Origin: Acorus gramineus
Taxonomy: Eukaryota; Streptophyta; Magnoliopsida; Acorales; Acoraceae
Direction: 5' to 3'
DNA: 64,000 bases
NCBI GenBank assembly: GCA_030737835.1
Contig: CM060852.1
Coordinates: 3,525,813 to 3,589,812, forward strand
In this document: piece after piece, positions 50,502-61,300 of the stretch
Numbering within the stretch: the stretch's first letter is position 1
Layout of the letters: every line of letters begins with the position of its first letter
Notes under the pieces: model-generated
Told to the model about the DNA's origin: nothing
Database searches by the model: none
The model's input: only the letters and a program-made list of their open reading frames with translations
Program-made: the position numbers and the translations under genes

Positions 50502-50519
50502 CCCCCCCCCCCCCCCCCC
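50502..50519 (+). repeat. 18-base C homopolymer
   Basis: An uninterrupted C-run about 40 bases beyond the hAT-like element. Confidence 0.8.
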
Positions 50520-52059
50520 TTCGAACAAACAATAATTTTTTTAAAATCTTATTCTTTTATTCCTCTTTATTCTTTTTTTTTCCAAACAGAGGCCCTTTTT
50601 ATTTCATGCGCTTCTCCCGTCTCCATTTGAATTACAGGTGGGGAGGGCCCACAATTTGAGAAGAGACGTGGTGATTTGCTGTTGCAGTTTGACGTGACGT
50701 TTTTCCAGTGCAGCAGGGATTCACTAACACTTTCTGACACCAAACCTAAACAAAAACAAAAACTCATCTGTTCATTTTTTTTTTATTTTAAAAAATTGAC
50801 ATAAAAATAAAATAAAATAAAAAAGAGAGAGGGAAGCGAAGAAAATAAGGATGTGCTTTTCGACGAGTCAAATCTGCCAGATCTCTTTGCCTCCTCTTTA
50901 GTTCCAACAGATATACACAGAGCCAGATCTGTCTTCATATTTGAGTACCTGTATACATGCACACTTTTGTTGGATGGGAGAGGAGGTTTGTATAATGTCA
51001 AATTAAATGATGAATGATGACATGATCGAAACTTATACAATCATCACAAGATGACAAGAACTTGCAACCCTCCATACGATAGTAGTTGTTAATAATTGAT
51101 TCTCGAGTGTTCGTGAGAGAAAGAGAGAGAGATGCAGTACTTGTTTGAATGCCATAGAGATTTACAAGCGTATATTAATGCGCGTTATGTGTGTGTATAG
51201 TATATATTAATATATATATATACACACACATACTGTGCTTACTATTCATCTACAAGTGAGTACGACTTCTCTCCCCCAAAAGAAACCGTTTTCATTTTTC
51301 CTTAACAAATTAAAAGCTGTTTTTACATGTAACAGTGCAGCACGTATATATAGATGGACAGATAGTCGGATAGATGGGTATAGGTTGCTGTGTATGTGTT
51401 GTGAAGTGTGTGTGTGTGAGAGTGAGAGTGAGGGGTGAGAGAGAGAGGTGAACTTATTATAACCAATAATTAATGAACAAGTGCAGTTAATAGTTTGGCT
51501 TGTTGAAGAGGACCCTCACATGTGAAAATCTTTGAATGTGTGTCCTATATATATAGGGTATCGGGGACTGTGGTTCATGTTGGCTGCACCCCTAGTGTGA
51601 CCCTAAGCTATGTAAGCATGGATGAAATCTTTGAATTTTTACTGGCAGACTGGCTGTGCAAGGAACACATGAATCATATATATGTATCCCCTCTTATAGT
51701 GGGGGTCTGGCCGGATTCAAGTCTTCTTTTTGCTGAATAAAGGCTTAACCAGAAACAAATAAAAATATAAAAAAAAAATTAAAAAAAAAATAGAGAACAC
51801 CTACCTACAAAAAAATACCATGACTATATTATTGTTTTCAAAAACTTCCATGTACAAGTTTGAATGTGGCAATGCAGCTAATAAAGATAGAATTAACACA
51901 TGCACCTGGTGGATTTCTAAAGAAAATAAGATATAACATACAAATGTTTTACATCAGATGGTGATCAAGAAACCCGAAGAAACCTGCCCAATGGAATGAT
52001 TAGAGTGTCAAAGAAAATGATTAGAGTGTTTACATCAGATGGTGATTAAGAAACCCGGG
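50520..52059. other. Intergenic region with purine tracts and microsatellites
   Basis: Contains a GA/CT-rich block near 50822-50840 and (GT)n/(GA)n near 51405-51445. The frame at 51522-51740 (72 codons) shows no family features. Transcription cannot be excluded, but no gene is supported. Confidence 0.4.
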
Positions 52060-52740
52060 TGTTTATGTAATTAATGTGTTTTTTTGTTTTTGTTTTTTGA
52101 AAATAGAAAACTCTTGTTACTGTCATTTTTATTGAGCAAAGCACGATTATAAATGTGAATAGGAGTGAGAGGATTAGAGAGTAAAACAAATAAAACAAAA
52201 TCAGGAAAGGGACGCTTCGTCCCGAGAACAAGGTGACAACACGATAGTTGATTGGGTATCAACTGTTGCCTTGCACACCCCATCAAACTCGAAGGCAGAC
52301 TATACTGAAATCGTCAACTCTTCATATAAGCAAAAGAAACTTTCCTAGCATCTGCCAAGATGTAGCCCCATATCTTGATTAGACTGGTCATGCTTTTTCC
52401 TTTGTTCTCCACATATACCATCGTTCCCGAAAGATCACTACGGCTCTCGTGCACCAAATAACTCACACACCCGTTGGAATCACGAGGTGGGCAATGATCT
52501 TTGCCATCCCCAGGGACCGACCATGGCGAAGTTTATTTCCTACGACCCACATATTTTCAAGAGAGTGAAAGGAGGAGTGAAGCAAGGTGGCCAACCCCAA
52601 TCATGCCAATGGCACTAGTGACACGACAGTGGATGATCAGGTGCTCTAGAGTTTCACGCTCCTCATCGCAGAGACCGCACTCTTGTGGATCAGGAGTAAT
52701 TAATGGTGAGTCAATTTTTTTTTTGATGGGTAATCAAAGG
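52060..52740 (-). mobile_element. LINE 3' remnant with zf-RVT-like motif
   Basis: On the minus strand QECGLCDEERETLEHLIIHC (about 52625-52690) fits the C-x2-C...H-x4-C zinc-finger of the zf-RVT domain found C-terminal to plant LINE reverse transcriptases. The downstream region (WGYILADARKVSFAYM) fits the usual end of such proteins. The frame breaks several times. T/A-rich DNA at about 52080-52110 would be the 3' tail. Only this 3' part remains; the reverse transcriptase domain is absent. Confidence 0.6.
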
Positions 52741-53326
52741 GTTGTATTGCTATAACTTTATACAAATACATAGGGATATTTTACGGGTAATCAAGCTATA
52801 ACTTGATGGGTAATCAAGGTGGGTGAGTTGATTGCGAGGCATACAAAATATATGTACTTATCCATTAATTATTTACTAAATTATGTAGTGGTTAATCCTT
52901 AACTTGCATTTATTTTTACTTGACTGAATCAGACAATTTTCATTTCATCAAATGAATGGACCTAAATGGATCCATCTTGGTCCATTTGATGAATTTTGGA
53001 CATTTTGATTAAGCCATACACAAAACAATTAAGCACAAAAAAAAAATTAAACAAAGGATCTTATAACAATCCCCACACATGTTCTATAAATCCTCCAGTG
53101 ATGACACAGTAACAATACAATGATAAACAGCGCAGCCACCAAAACCTATACATATAGAAACACTAAACACGCACAAACATGATTTCCCTTGTAAAACTAA
53201 AGCAACATTTCATAAGAATCAGCAAGACATAGATCACACCATACCTTGCTAGAATATTGATCAAAAGATCAAAAACCCTAAATCTTCCACCATCAATTAT
53301 AAATAATTCGATCTCAACCACACATA
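52741..53326. other. Intergenic DNA and LBD 3'UTR
   Basis: Carries short tandem words (GGGTAATCAAG with CTATAACTT at 52727-52818) and the 3'UTR of the LBD gene. No gene seen. Confidence 0.5.
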
Positions 53327-53866
53327 CTAATCTTCCACATCATCAACATGGCCTCTCGAATTCGGGTAGTAGTGCAACCCACCTCGACCACCACCACCAC
53401 CGGCCTGCCTATCGAATTGGGTATCCATAATTTGATGTTGAGCCGATGCCACCATTGCCGGAGGCAAAGCAGGCAACAATGAAGTAGCATTGGAGGCGTA
53501 GCGGATGAGATCGGAATTGGCCTTGTCGAGCTCCTTCTGAAGGCGAAGGACCTGGTGTTGGAGGACCGAAATGGCACCAACACAGCCGTAGACGGGGTCC
53601 TTGACGCGTGCCTCAGCTTCATAGGCGAGGGAGCTCACAGTGTCCTCCCTCTGGTGGGGGAGGACCTCGTTGAGGAGCTTGGATACGTTGCTGGCTCCGA
53701 AGATCTTGTGAACGTTTGCAAACTTTTGGGGCTCGTCCGGGGGGAAGTATGGGGCGAAGGTGCAGCCCGGCATGCACTTGCGCCGGAGGAACTTGCAGGC
53801 CGCGCAGGGGGAATTCGACGATGATGGGGTTGTCGAAGATGATGACGACGACGACATCGATGACAT
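53327..53866 (-). CDS. LOB-domain transcription factor (class I LBD)
   Basis: A single coding exon gives 179 residues. After a Ser-rich start (MSSMSSSSSSSTTPSSS) comes the LOB domain: the zinc-finger-like C-x2-C-x6-C-x3-C (CAACKFLRRKCMPGC, residues 21-35), FAPYFPPDEPQKFANVHKIF, the GAS block (57-59), NVSKLLNEV, DPVYGCVGAIS and the leucine-zipper-like region VLQHQVLRLQKELDKANSDL. This is class I, near LOB/LBD25; the exact member is not certain. LBD factors bind DNA and set organ boundaries and lateral organ growth. I chose the ATG at 53866 because a splice acceptor (TGCAATTTCAG) lies about 23 bases upstream, so the hydrophobic in-frame extension up to 53956 is probably intron. A Gly-rich tail precedes HYYPNSRGHVDDVED. 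Confidence 0.93.
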   Translation of the reverse strand: MSSMSSSSSSSTTPSSSNSPCAACKFLRRKCMPGCTFAPYFPPDEPQKFANVHKIFGASNVSKLLNEVLPHQREDTVSSLAYEAEARVKDPVYGCVGAISVLQHQVLRLQKELDKANSDLIRYASNATSLLPALPPAMVASAQHQIMDTQFDRQAGGGGGRGGLHYYPNSRGHVDDVED

Positions 53867-53969
53867 TGGGGGCTTGTTGTTGGTGTTAACTGAAATTGCA
53901 ATGGTAAGGATGATAATTAAAGACAACCAAGATTTGATCATCTGTGTATTCATCACCTTTTAATTTGCA

Positions 53970-54510
53970 ATTGTTTTGTTTTGTTTGTGATTTGTGTGTG
54001 TGTGTGTGTGTGGAGGGGCATCAAAAGAAGATTAATTAATTAAACAAATTGATCATATATATCTAGTAGTGAAACAAATTTGGTGGTTATGGAATCATGT
54101 CAAATGAAACCAAGTTTTGGTGGGTGGAAAAAGGTTAAACAAACTGATCGTATCAAGTATTGAAACAAATTAATTAGGTGGTTGATTATGAAATCATGTC
54201 AAATGAAACCAAGTTTCTTGGTGACTCTCTCTCTCTGATTGGTTCTATTGTAGAGTAGTATTGTTTAAATGGATGAGATCTGTGAGAATATATGGTTTTT
54301 GTTTTGTTTGTGATTCAGAGTGTGTGTGTGTGTGTGGGGACGGGGTGAAAAAAAGATTTAAACAAATTGATCATACCAAGTACTGAAACAAATTTGGTGG
54401 TAATGAAATCATGTCAAGTGAAATCAAGTTTTTGGTGACTCTCTCTCTCTATATGGTTCTATTGTTGTGTATGTTTAAAATTAAGGATGAGATCTGTATA
54501 GAGTGAGGTA
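53970..54510. repeat. Diverged tandem duplication in the LBD 5'UTR intron
   Basis: Units share GTTTTGTTTGTGATT with a following (GT)n, ACAAATTGATCAT, GTACTGAAACAAATTTGGTG, GAAATCATGTCAAATGAAAC, TGGTGACTCTCTCTCTC and GATGAGATCTGT. The first unit contains an extra internal copy of the AATCATGTCAAATGAAACCA block. Confidence 0.75.
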
Positions 54511-55478
54511 GAAGTTCAGATGAAAGAACTTAAAAAAGAGGATATATGGCATCATTTACAAATATATATAAGATCATAAAAAAATTGATGCAGAAACCCA
54601 ACAAGTGAAAAACATAGGAGAAACCATATTACAAATTGGGATGTCATGGAGAAGTTGATGAAGAAAACCAAATATATATATTTTTTCAAGATTGACATAA
54701 TTCATGGTTTGGTGTTAGGGTTAGGGTTTACCATGATGAACAATGGCTGAAAAATGGAACTGGCCACAACCCACCAGAAATTTCTCCATATGTGTCTGAG
54801 CAGCTTCTTCCACCTGATCTTTCTCTTGTGTTTACTATATATATATGTATATATTTTTTCAGAAGCATTGATTTCGAAAAAGTTCAGTTTCAGTTTTAGT
54901 TTCACCATTTGCATATATTAAAACCTATGCAGAGGTTTGATTCAAGGTTAGCCATAACTCTACAAACTGTTCAAAAATGGGGTGCATATATGTCAAATCC
55001 TATATATATATACTAGTCCCATCATAAAAAAAAACCTTGATCAGGGCATGGAATTCAAAGTCATGGTAGCTATTTTTGGCTTATTCACAAAAAAAAAAAA
55101 TCAGAAATAAAGAAAATAAAGAAAATAAAGGGAAAGAAGAAAGAGAGTAAAAGAGGGTGGATTAAAAAAATGAATAGCAGCCATATATCAGTAGCTCTGC
55201 CTGGGATCTGTTGATCACTCTGATGAGAGGGAAAAAGAGCAGTACCTTCTTTTACTGGCTTTCACTGGTTAACTGTTCTTTTGATTCTTCCAAGACCCAA
55301 GAAGAAGATCCAGTCAGGAAAATCTGGGTGTGTTGCTTTCTTTCTCTTTTTCTTTTTCTTTCTCTGTATTTTGGTTTTTCTTGAGTTGATTTGAAGGAGA
55401 GACAGGAAACCCTAATTCATGAGTGATGGTCTAGGGAACAAAGGGCAAGATAATTGGCATTCAGTGAGTGGGGTGTGA

Positions 55479-55510
<32 letters not shown>

Positions 55511-56580
55511 CAGAGAGAGAATGAAAGGTACACTAATTGATTGGCATCATATTGCACTCACTTGAAAATAACTTGCTGTCAAGAAGAAATGGTTACTTCA
55601 TTACCGAGGCTTATGTACTTAAAATTTGATTAAACTGTATGTCCAAGCAATACCGGGGTACGTAATTATTGGGGATTAATATAATAAGAGAGAAATAATC
55701 AGTACTTTCCTAATATTTCATAAACATGTCAAAGGTTTTAATTATTTTGTTTCAATTTTTTAATGTGTTACTTGTAATAGTGGCTTAGCATCTGTTCAAA
55801 GCTTTTCTCAATATCATTATGGATAATATACGTCCTACATGCATGCATCATTCAGCAATAGCAAAAGTCCCCTAAATTAATTCATTTTTATTTCCTCGTA
55901 AGAAGCTCTTATTATTAATTACTTTCATCATCACTAATTATTAAAAAAAATTAAACTAAAGCAAATGGGATAGTTAGTGTTATTATTTCACTGATAAGTT
56001 TTAATAAATTAAAGTTTGTCAGTAGGAGTTATAATTATCTAGCTATGATTATACAAACAAGATGACTCAAAATTAATGGCTGATAGATATATAATAGAAT
56101 CATGAGTATATATATATATTTGGTGAATATGGCCCCTCCACCTAATACAAACATTACTTAATATTCTATTACGCTCATGAGGCAACTGCACATCCAAAGG
56201 CCTGCAAAGTGACTGTTAACATTGGGAGCTTAAATGCCCCAAAATCCTTGATGGGATCTTCATATTACACACCAAAACTCTTATTTAAAACATTATGAAC
56301 TGTGTCATTATATTCCAGTGCAAATAGCTGCAGCCTTAGATTTTGAGAACATTTGACAAGTCCAATCACTAACAATCAAATCAAAACTGCAGCAAAAAAG
56401 AAAGCAACGAACAGTGGTCCTTAACAATCCACACACAGGCCCTTGCAGCGTAGAGTCATCTCCATCTGCACATCCAACTATTCAAACAGGCAATACTAAC
56501 ACATATAATTCTTGGGGCCTTTTTTGGCTTTTCAAACAAGAATGAATAAGCCTCTTCTGTGATCTATCTGATGTTCAAAG
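54511..56580 (-). promoter_or_regulatory. Presumed LBD 5'UTR intron, leader and promoter region
   Basis: Reading on the minus strand, CT-rich and CA-rich tracts at about 55480-55515 are typical of plant leaders, and the acceptor at about 53890 requires an upstream 5'UTR exon, most likely near 55300-55550. TTAGGGTTAGGGTTTA at 54716-54731 is telomere-like. No other gene is supported. Confidence 0.4.
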
Positions 56581-56629
56581 AGAGGTCATGTCCAAGTGTA
56601 ATTGTTTTTTTTTTTTTTTTTGGTAGATA

Positions 56630-57081
56630 CATTTACACAATTTTATTTAGAGTGTTGGTATATTCAAATTTTTAGTGTCATATATATTAATCCCCTTCAC
56701 GCACTCTAATTCCTAAAAATCCAAAAAAGTGTAAAGTGTTTGCTGGTACGAATTTTGCATGTTTGTAACATGCATTTTTTTTTAAATTAAAACCAGTTCT
56801 TGTGACTTAGGGAACTGTACGTTGCACCATAGAGGAGGACATCCATTCCCATTTCTTTAAATTCTATTATATTGTATGATAATAGACTAATAGTACTGTT
56901 TTTTGGGTGTATAAATTAATAAGGAAAAGTTAACCTATCTCGGACATAACTATCAATTGTATCCGTGCTAAATGGATCTCATTTACATTTACACAATTTT
57001 ATTTAGAGTGTTGTTATATTTAATTTTTTTAAAGTCACTGATACAGTCACATATATATTAATCCCCTTCACGCACTCTAAT
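56630..57081. repeat. Direct repeat pair, about 356 bases apart
   Basis: CATTTACACAATTTTATTTA through TAATCCCCTTCACGCACTC at 56630-56709 recurs at 56986-57081 with a small insertion. It could be two MITE ends or a local duplication. Confidence 0.7.
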
Positions 57082-57464
57082 GAAATACATATTTTGTTGG
57101 ATTTTTTCTTTTATATATTTTTTTTAAATAATACAATTCAACTCGAATGTGCACACTTCATATTTTATAAAAAATATAAAAAGAATATGAACAAATTGTA
57201 TTTTGCACTATAAAATGTAGCGGACCATGTGTAATATATTTCTTTCATTTAAGGAAAATGATTTGTCTAGCCACCTACGCACTCTTAATTGTAGTTCACA
57301 CCGATTTTTTTTTTTATATAAAAAATCATATACTCTCATTGAAAGTACAGTTACATAAAATGAAATATATACTAAAGTATATTAGTGTATTTTATTTTGT
57401 GTTGAAAAAATGAGAAATTTTTTTATGTCATACATTATAATAAAATTCCATACATTATGATAGC

Positions 57465-57952
57465 TAAAGCTGCAACTCAAGCAGGTTGGGTTTAGGTTGA
57501 CCTCAATCTGAACTCAACCCGAAGTTCAAGGTGTTCAACCCTAACCCGATCTAACCCGAATTTCAACCCGAAATCTCAAAACCCGAACCCAACCCTCAAA
57601 AACAAATTTTCAAGCCTAATTTTTTTTATATAAAAAATACATATATATTTCATAAATTTGAATCACCCACTAAAACTATCTAAGTCCACCAAAAAAATAT
57701 ATATTGTGATCCAAAGGTAGAGATTTAAAGTAAAGAATCAAATATCAATGGCCCGCGACTCATTTAGATCATTCAGGTGTCTACTAGGAGTTTAGATTCA
57801 GTCGAGTTGTCTATGATTTCAATCCGAACCTAACTTGATTTCTGACTCAATCTGAATTGATTAACCTGAACTTGATTTTTACAATACAACCCATGCAAAA
57901 ATCTGATTCAATCTATTAGGTTTGAATTAAATCTAATTTAAGTTACAGTTCT
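57465..57952. mobile_element. hAT-like remnant with TAAAGCTGCAACT ends
   Basis: The left end TAAAGCTGCAACTCAAGCAG and the reverse complement of the right end TTAGAACTGTAACTTAAATT are similar, and the interior is rich in AACCCGA-type words. No matching target duplication was found, so boundaries are provisional. The AT-rich stretch before it (57290-57464) shares words with the right end of the composite element at 21099-23280. Confidence 0.4.
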
Positions 57953-58380
57953 AAAAATAACGCAGTATATAATACATATCACAGTATGAGCTGCACAACG
58001 GAGCGCCTCTCCATTTAATCATCAAATGATAACGTGCATGGTTCAAGCCCAACCCATCCATTAACTGACCGGCCCGAATCCCCGAAATTCAGTCCGTCTG
58101 TCCGGGCTCAAACACGGGCCGTTGACCAAACCCCGGAACCTTCACCGTCAGATATTACGTCAACACCTTTTCAATCCGTTCCAACCGTATGAATCGTGAC
58201 CAAGAAGAATCCCAATCAACGACGTCCAATACGCATTGTCCGATTAGCTTCAACGACCCCGCCATAACACCCAAACAACACCGTTCGCCGCTATCTATAA
58301 ATCCGCGATACAAGCCGTCCTCGCTTTCTTCAACGCTTCGACAACTTCGAGAGCCAGAGAGAGAGAACCGAAGATTCGCC

Positions 58381-61300
58381 ATGAATTCTCTCTTAAACCC
58401 AAACCCTAACCCTAATTTCTCCTCCCATCTCTTCCGCTCCAGCCAGAACCCGAGCTACGCATACTGTCCCAACAACCAGATCTCATTCGCCGCCCGTCGG
58501 ACCCGCCGGGGCTTTGATCGGACGGTCCGGTCGGCCGTGGACTGGACGACGATCGAGGAACTAGGGTTCCCGGATCTGGATGTCCGGAATCCTTCGATCT
58601 CGGGCTCGTACCGGTCTTCAACGCTCCCTTCTCCGAATCAGACGGTCCTGGAAGCTCAGGCCAAGGTCTGCACGGGGCCGACGCAGACGAAACCGCTCGG
58701 AGAGGACCGGGCGTTCAAGGTCCTCGATACGATCTTCCGATCAGGTGAAAATCTCGATCGTTGATTTCATCGTTGTCGGCCTGTTTTGGTACTGATTGTG
58801 CTTTTGCCTTTTCCAAGCTAAGGGAGAGCTTAAAGAAGAGGAAGGGGAGGAGGTCTCAAAAGCGCAGCTTGGGGCGTTCTTTGCGGCGATGACGATACGC
58901 GCGAATTCTTTCCCGGAGGAGACGCAGTGGAGCGAGGGGGAGAGGCGGGCGATGGAGACGTTCTGGCCGCTTCTGGTCCAGGTCCTTCCGCGGGAGGTGG
59001 TTTTCTTGGCGGACCCGGAGGGGACGATAATGGGGACGGGGAACTTGGTGGGCCCGCAGTTTGTGGGATCGGGGACTGCGGAGATGAGATTGGTGGGGGC
59101 TTTGAGAGAGGTTCTGGCTGGGGGGCACCTGGGTTTTGAGGAGGTGGAAGGTGTTCTTAGGGATGTGCTTCCATTGGGCTCGGGGGAGAGCGGGTCGGCC
59201 AGGGTGAGTGAGTCTTTGATTTCTGCTTTTTTGATTGGACAGAGGATGAACAGGGAGACTGATCGGGAGCTCAAAGCGTACTGCCTTGCGTTTGATGATG
59301 AGCTTGGTAAATCATCTCTGGTTAGCCATTTTATTGTGTTTTAATTTTTTATGATTGCTTACTACTGTTGGGTTACTGTTTGGTTAAAAATCGTGAGGGA
59401 AGTGGTGGAAAAATTTGGTTTTTATACCGTTGATGTTACTGTAGAAAATTATGGGTGTTGCTCAGTAACTTTATGTTTGTAGAGAATGCTATCGATAGTC
59501 AATGGAAAATTAAACAAAAATTGTTGGTGGAAATTTTGCTTCCAATCTGCACTTACCCAAGGCAATCTAAACCTTAGTGACGGTGGTGTGTGTCTTGCAT
59601 CTTTACATTGTCCCATATGTAGTTTGAATTATCGCAGATTATATCATGTTGTCCTACTTTCATTACTATATGTGCTTTCTCCCTGTAAAAATTGAATAAA
59701 ATTAACTATGATATCTATAGTCTATAGGAGATTTTTTTTTTTTTGTTAAAAATGTGAATTTGTTTATTTTTTTAAGTTAGAAATTTAGGATATATTTGGT
59801 ATGGATTTTTTTTTATGTCTATAGGTTTTTCTGAATGGTAGGATGTTTTCTCAATCTGATGAGAACCTATGTATATGGTTGGTTGGTTAACTACTTGCCT
59901 AAGTAACCCACAGCTTTCTTCAATCTGCCACATCCATAATACTTTTGCTTTGATGCAACGAATCTTAGTGTTATGGTTGCAAGAATACCTCCTAGCTGAA
60001 GTCACTAAGTTGACTTACCCACATCATGATATCTGGGGTCTGGGTTGAGTTTTAACTTTTAAATGATGAATATTTTCCATTTATATATTCAGCTGTTAGA
60101 TATAAAGTTTTCAAGTTTTGCATGCAAACTATAGTGGTCTCAGTTTTGGATTTTTCTTTATGATTTTGGATTACAAATCAAAACACAAATATGCCTTTTT
60201 CCCTTTGCATTCAACCATTGCAAGATTATTGAGTCGACTGGGATGTGTTTTCTTTGTCCTGTCATGCTCACTTTTTAACATTTCATTAAACAAATACATG
60301 TGATCCTCCAGGCTCTCCCCCAGTGGCCGATGTTGGGTCGCTAACTCATTATGGTGAACCTTACGATGGAAATACACGCTTCTTCAAAAGCACATTGTTT
60401 GTTTCTGCGGTGAGGGCATGTTATGGGGAATCTTGCATGCTCCATGGTGCAGAGTGGATGCCACCCAAGGTCTGTCCGTTAATGGATTTTGGTTCTTGTT
60501 ATGGTTCATTATAATTTGTTTATTCCAATTTTCCTTCTTTTTTTCATGATTGATGCTTTAACGTGTGTACAGTTCTTCTCTTTTATCGGGTTTGCAACAT
60601 ACATCTTTTGAAATATCGGGTTATTAAGGTTTTCAGGGGGGGATAACTGAAGAACAGATGTTGAAGTTCATGGGCGCTAATACCCACTTGTCTCCCCTCC
60701 AGGCAAAAACACTCCTAGAGGTGCCTAAATTGTCTCTTTAATATACCTCCTGGCATTTCTCTCTGGCAATCAATAGTTTCATCTGACAATTTTATATTAA
60801 TTCAGGATGAAGGTGTTGGCTTTGCATATATAAGTCAGCGTGAAGCTCACCCATCTTTGTATGTACATAAAACTCTTCGACTCTCCTTGTTGTGCTCTTT
60901 TATTTGTGTAGAGTTCATGATATTTTACTTTATTCAAAATTTTCTGTCTCATTACCTGAATCAAGGCTGAAATGGAATGTGACCTTAAATGAAGGTTCTG
61001 ATGCTAACGTACGTTGCTGTTGCCAAATAATTTGTATACACATAATCTCATCTGGCTGATTATAGCGGATAGGTCCATGTTATAGATTCTAGAGTTGTTT
61101 TTCCTCAATAGCATTACGAAATATCGTGATATTAATAGGACTGTCATAATTGTCTGGTAATCTTGATTGTTCAAAATTACCATGAATGTCCAGAAAGTCA
61201 TGCATGAAAGCTAGCCTGTTGAACTTCATTACCATCAAGAATTCTCCTTTAGTCCATCCACCACACTGGAACTTATTTTCTTCACCACAAGGTCCACCTA

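Noticed and set aside
51522-51740. 72-codon frame between the AP-1 mu and LBD genes
   Set aside because: No domain, surrounded by microsatellites; no start context or splice partners.
59905-59940. miR396-like word (CCACAGCTTTCTTCAATCTG) in an intron of the phosphoribosyltransferase-like gene
   Set aside because: Differs from miR396 at several positions, and no complementary arm forming a precursor hairpin was seen nearby.
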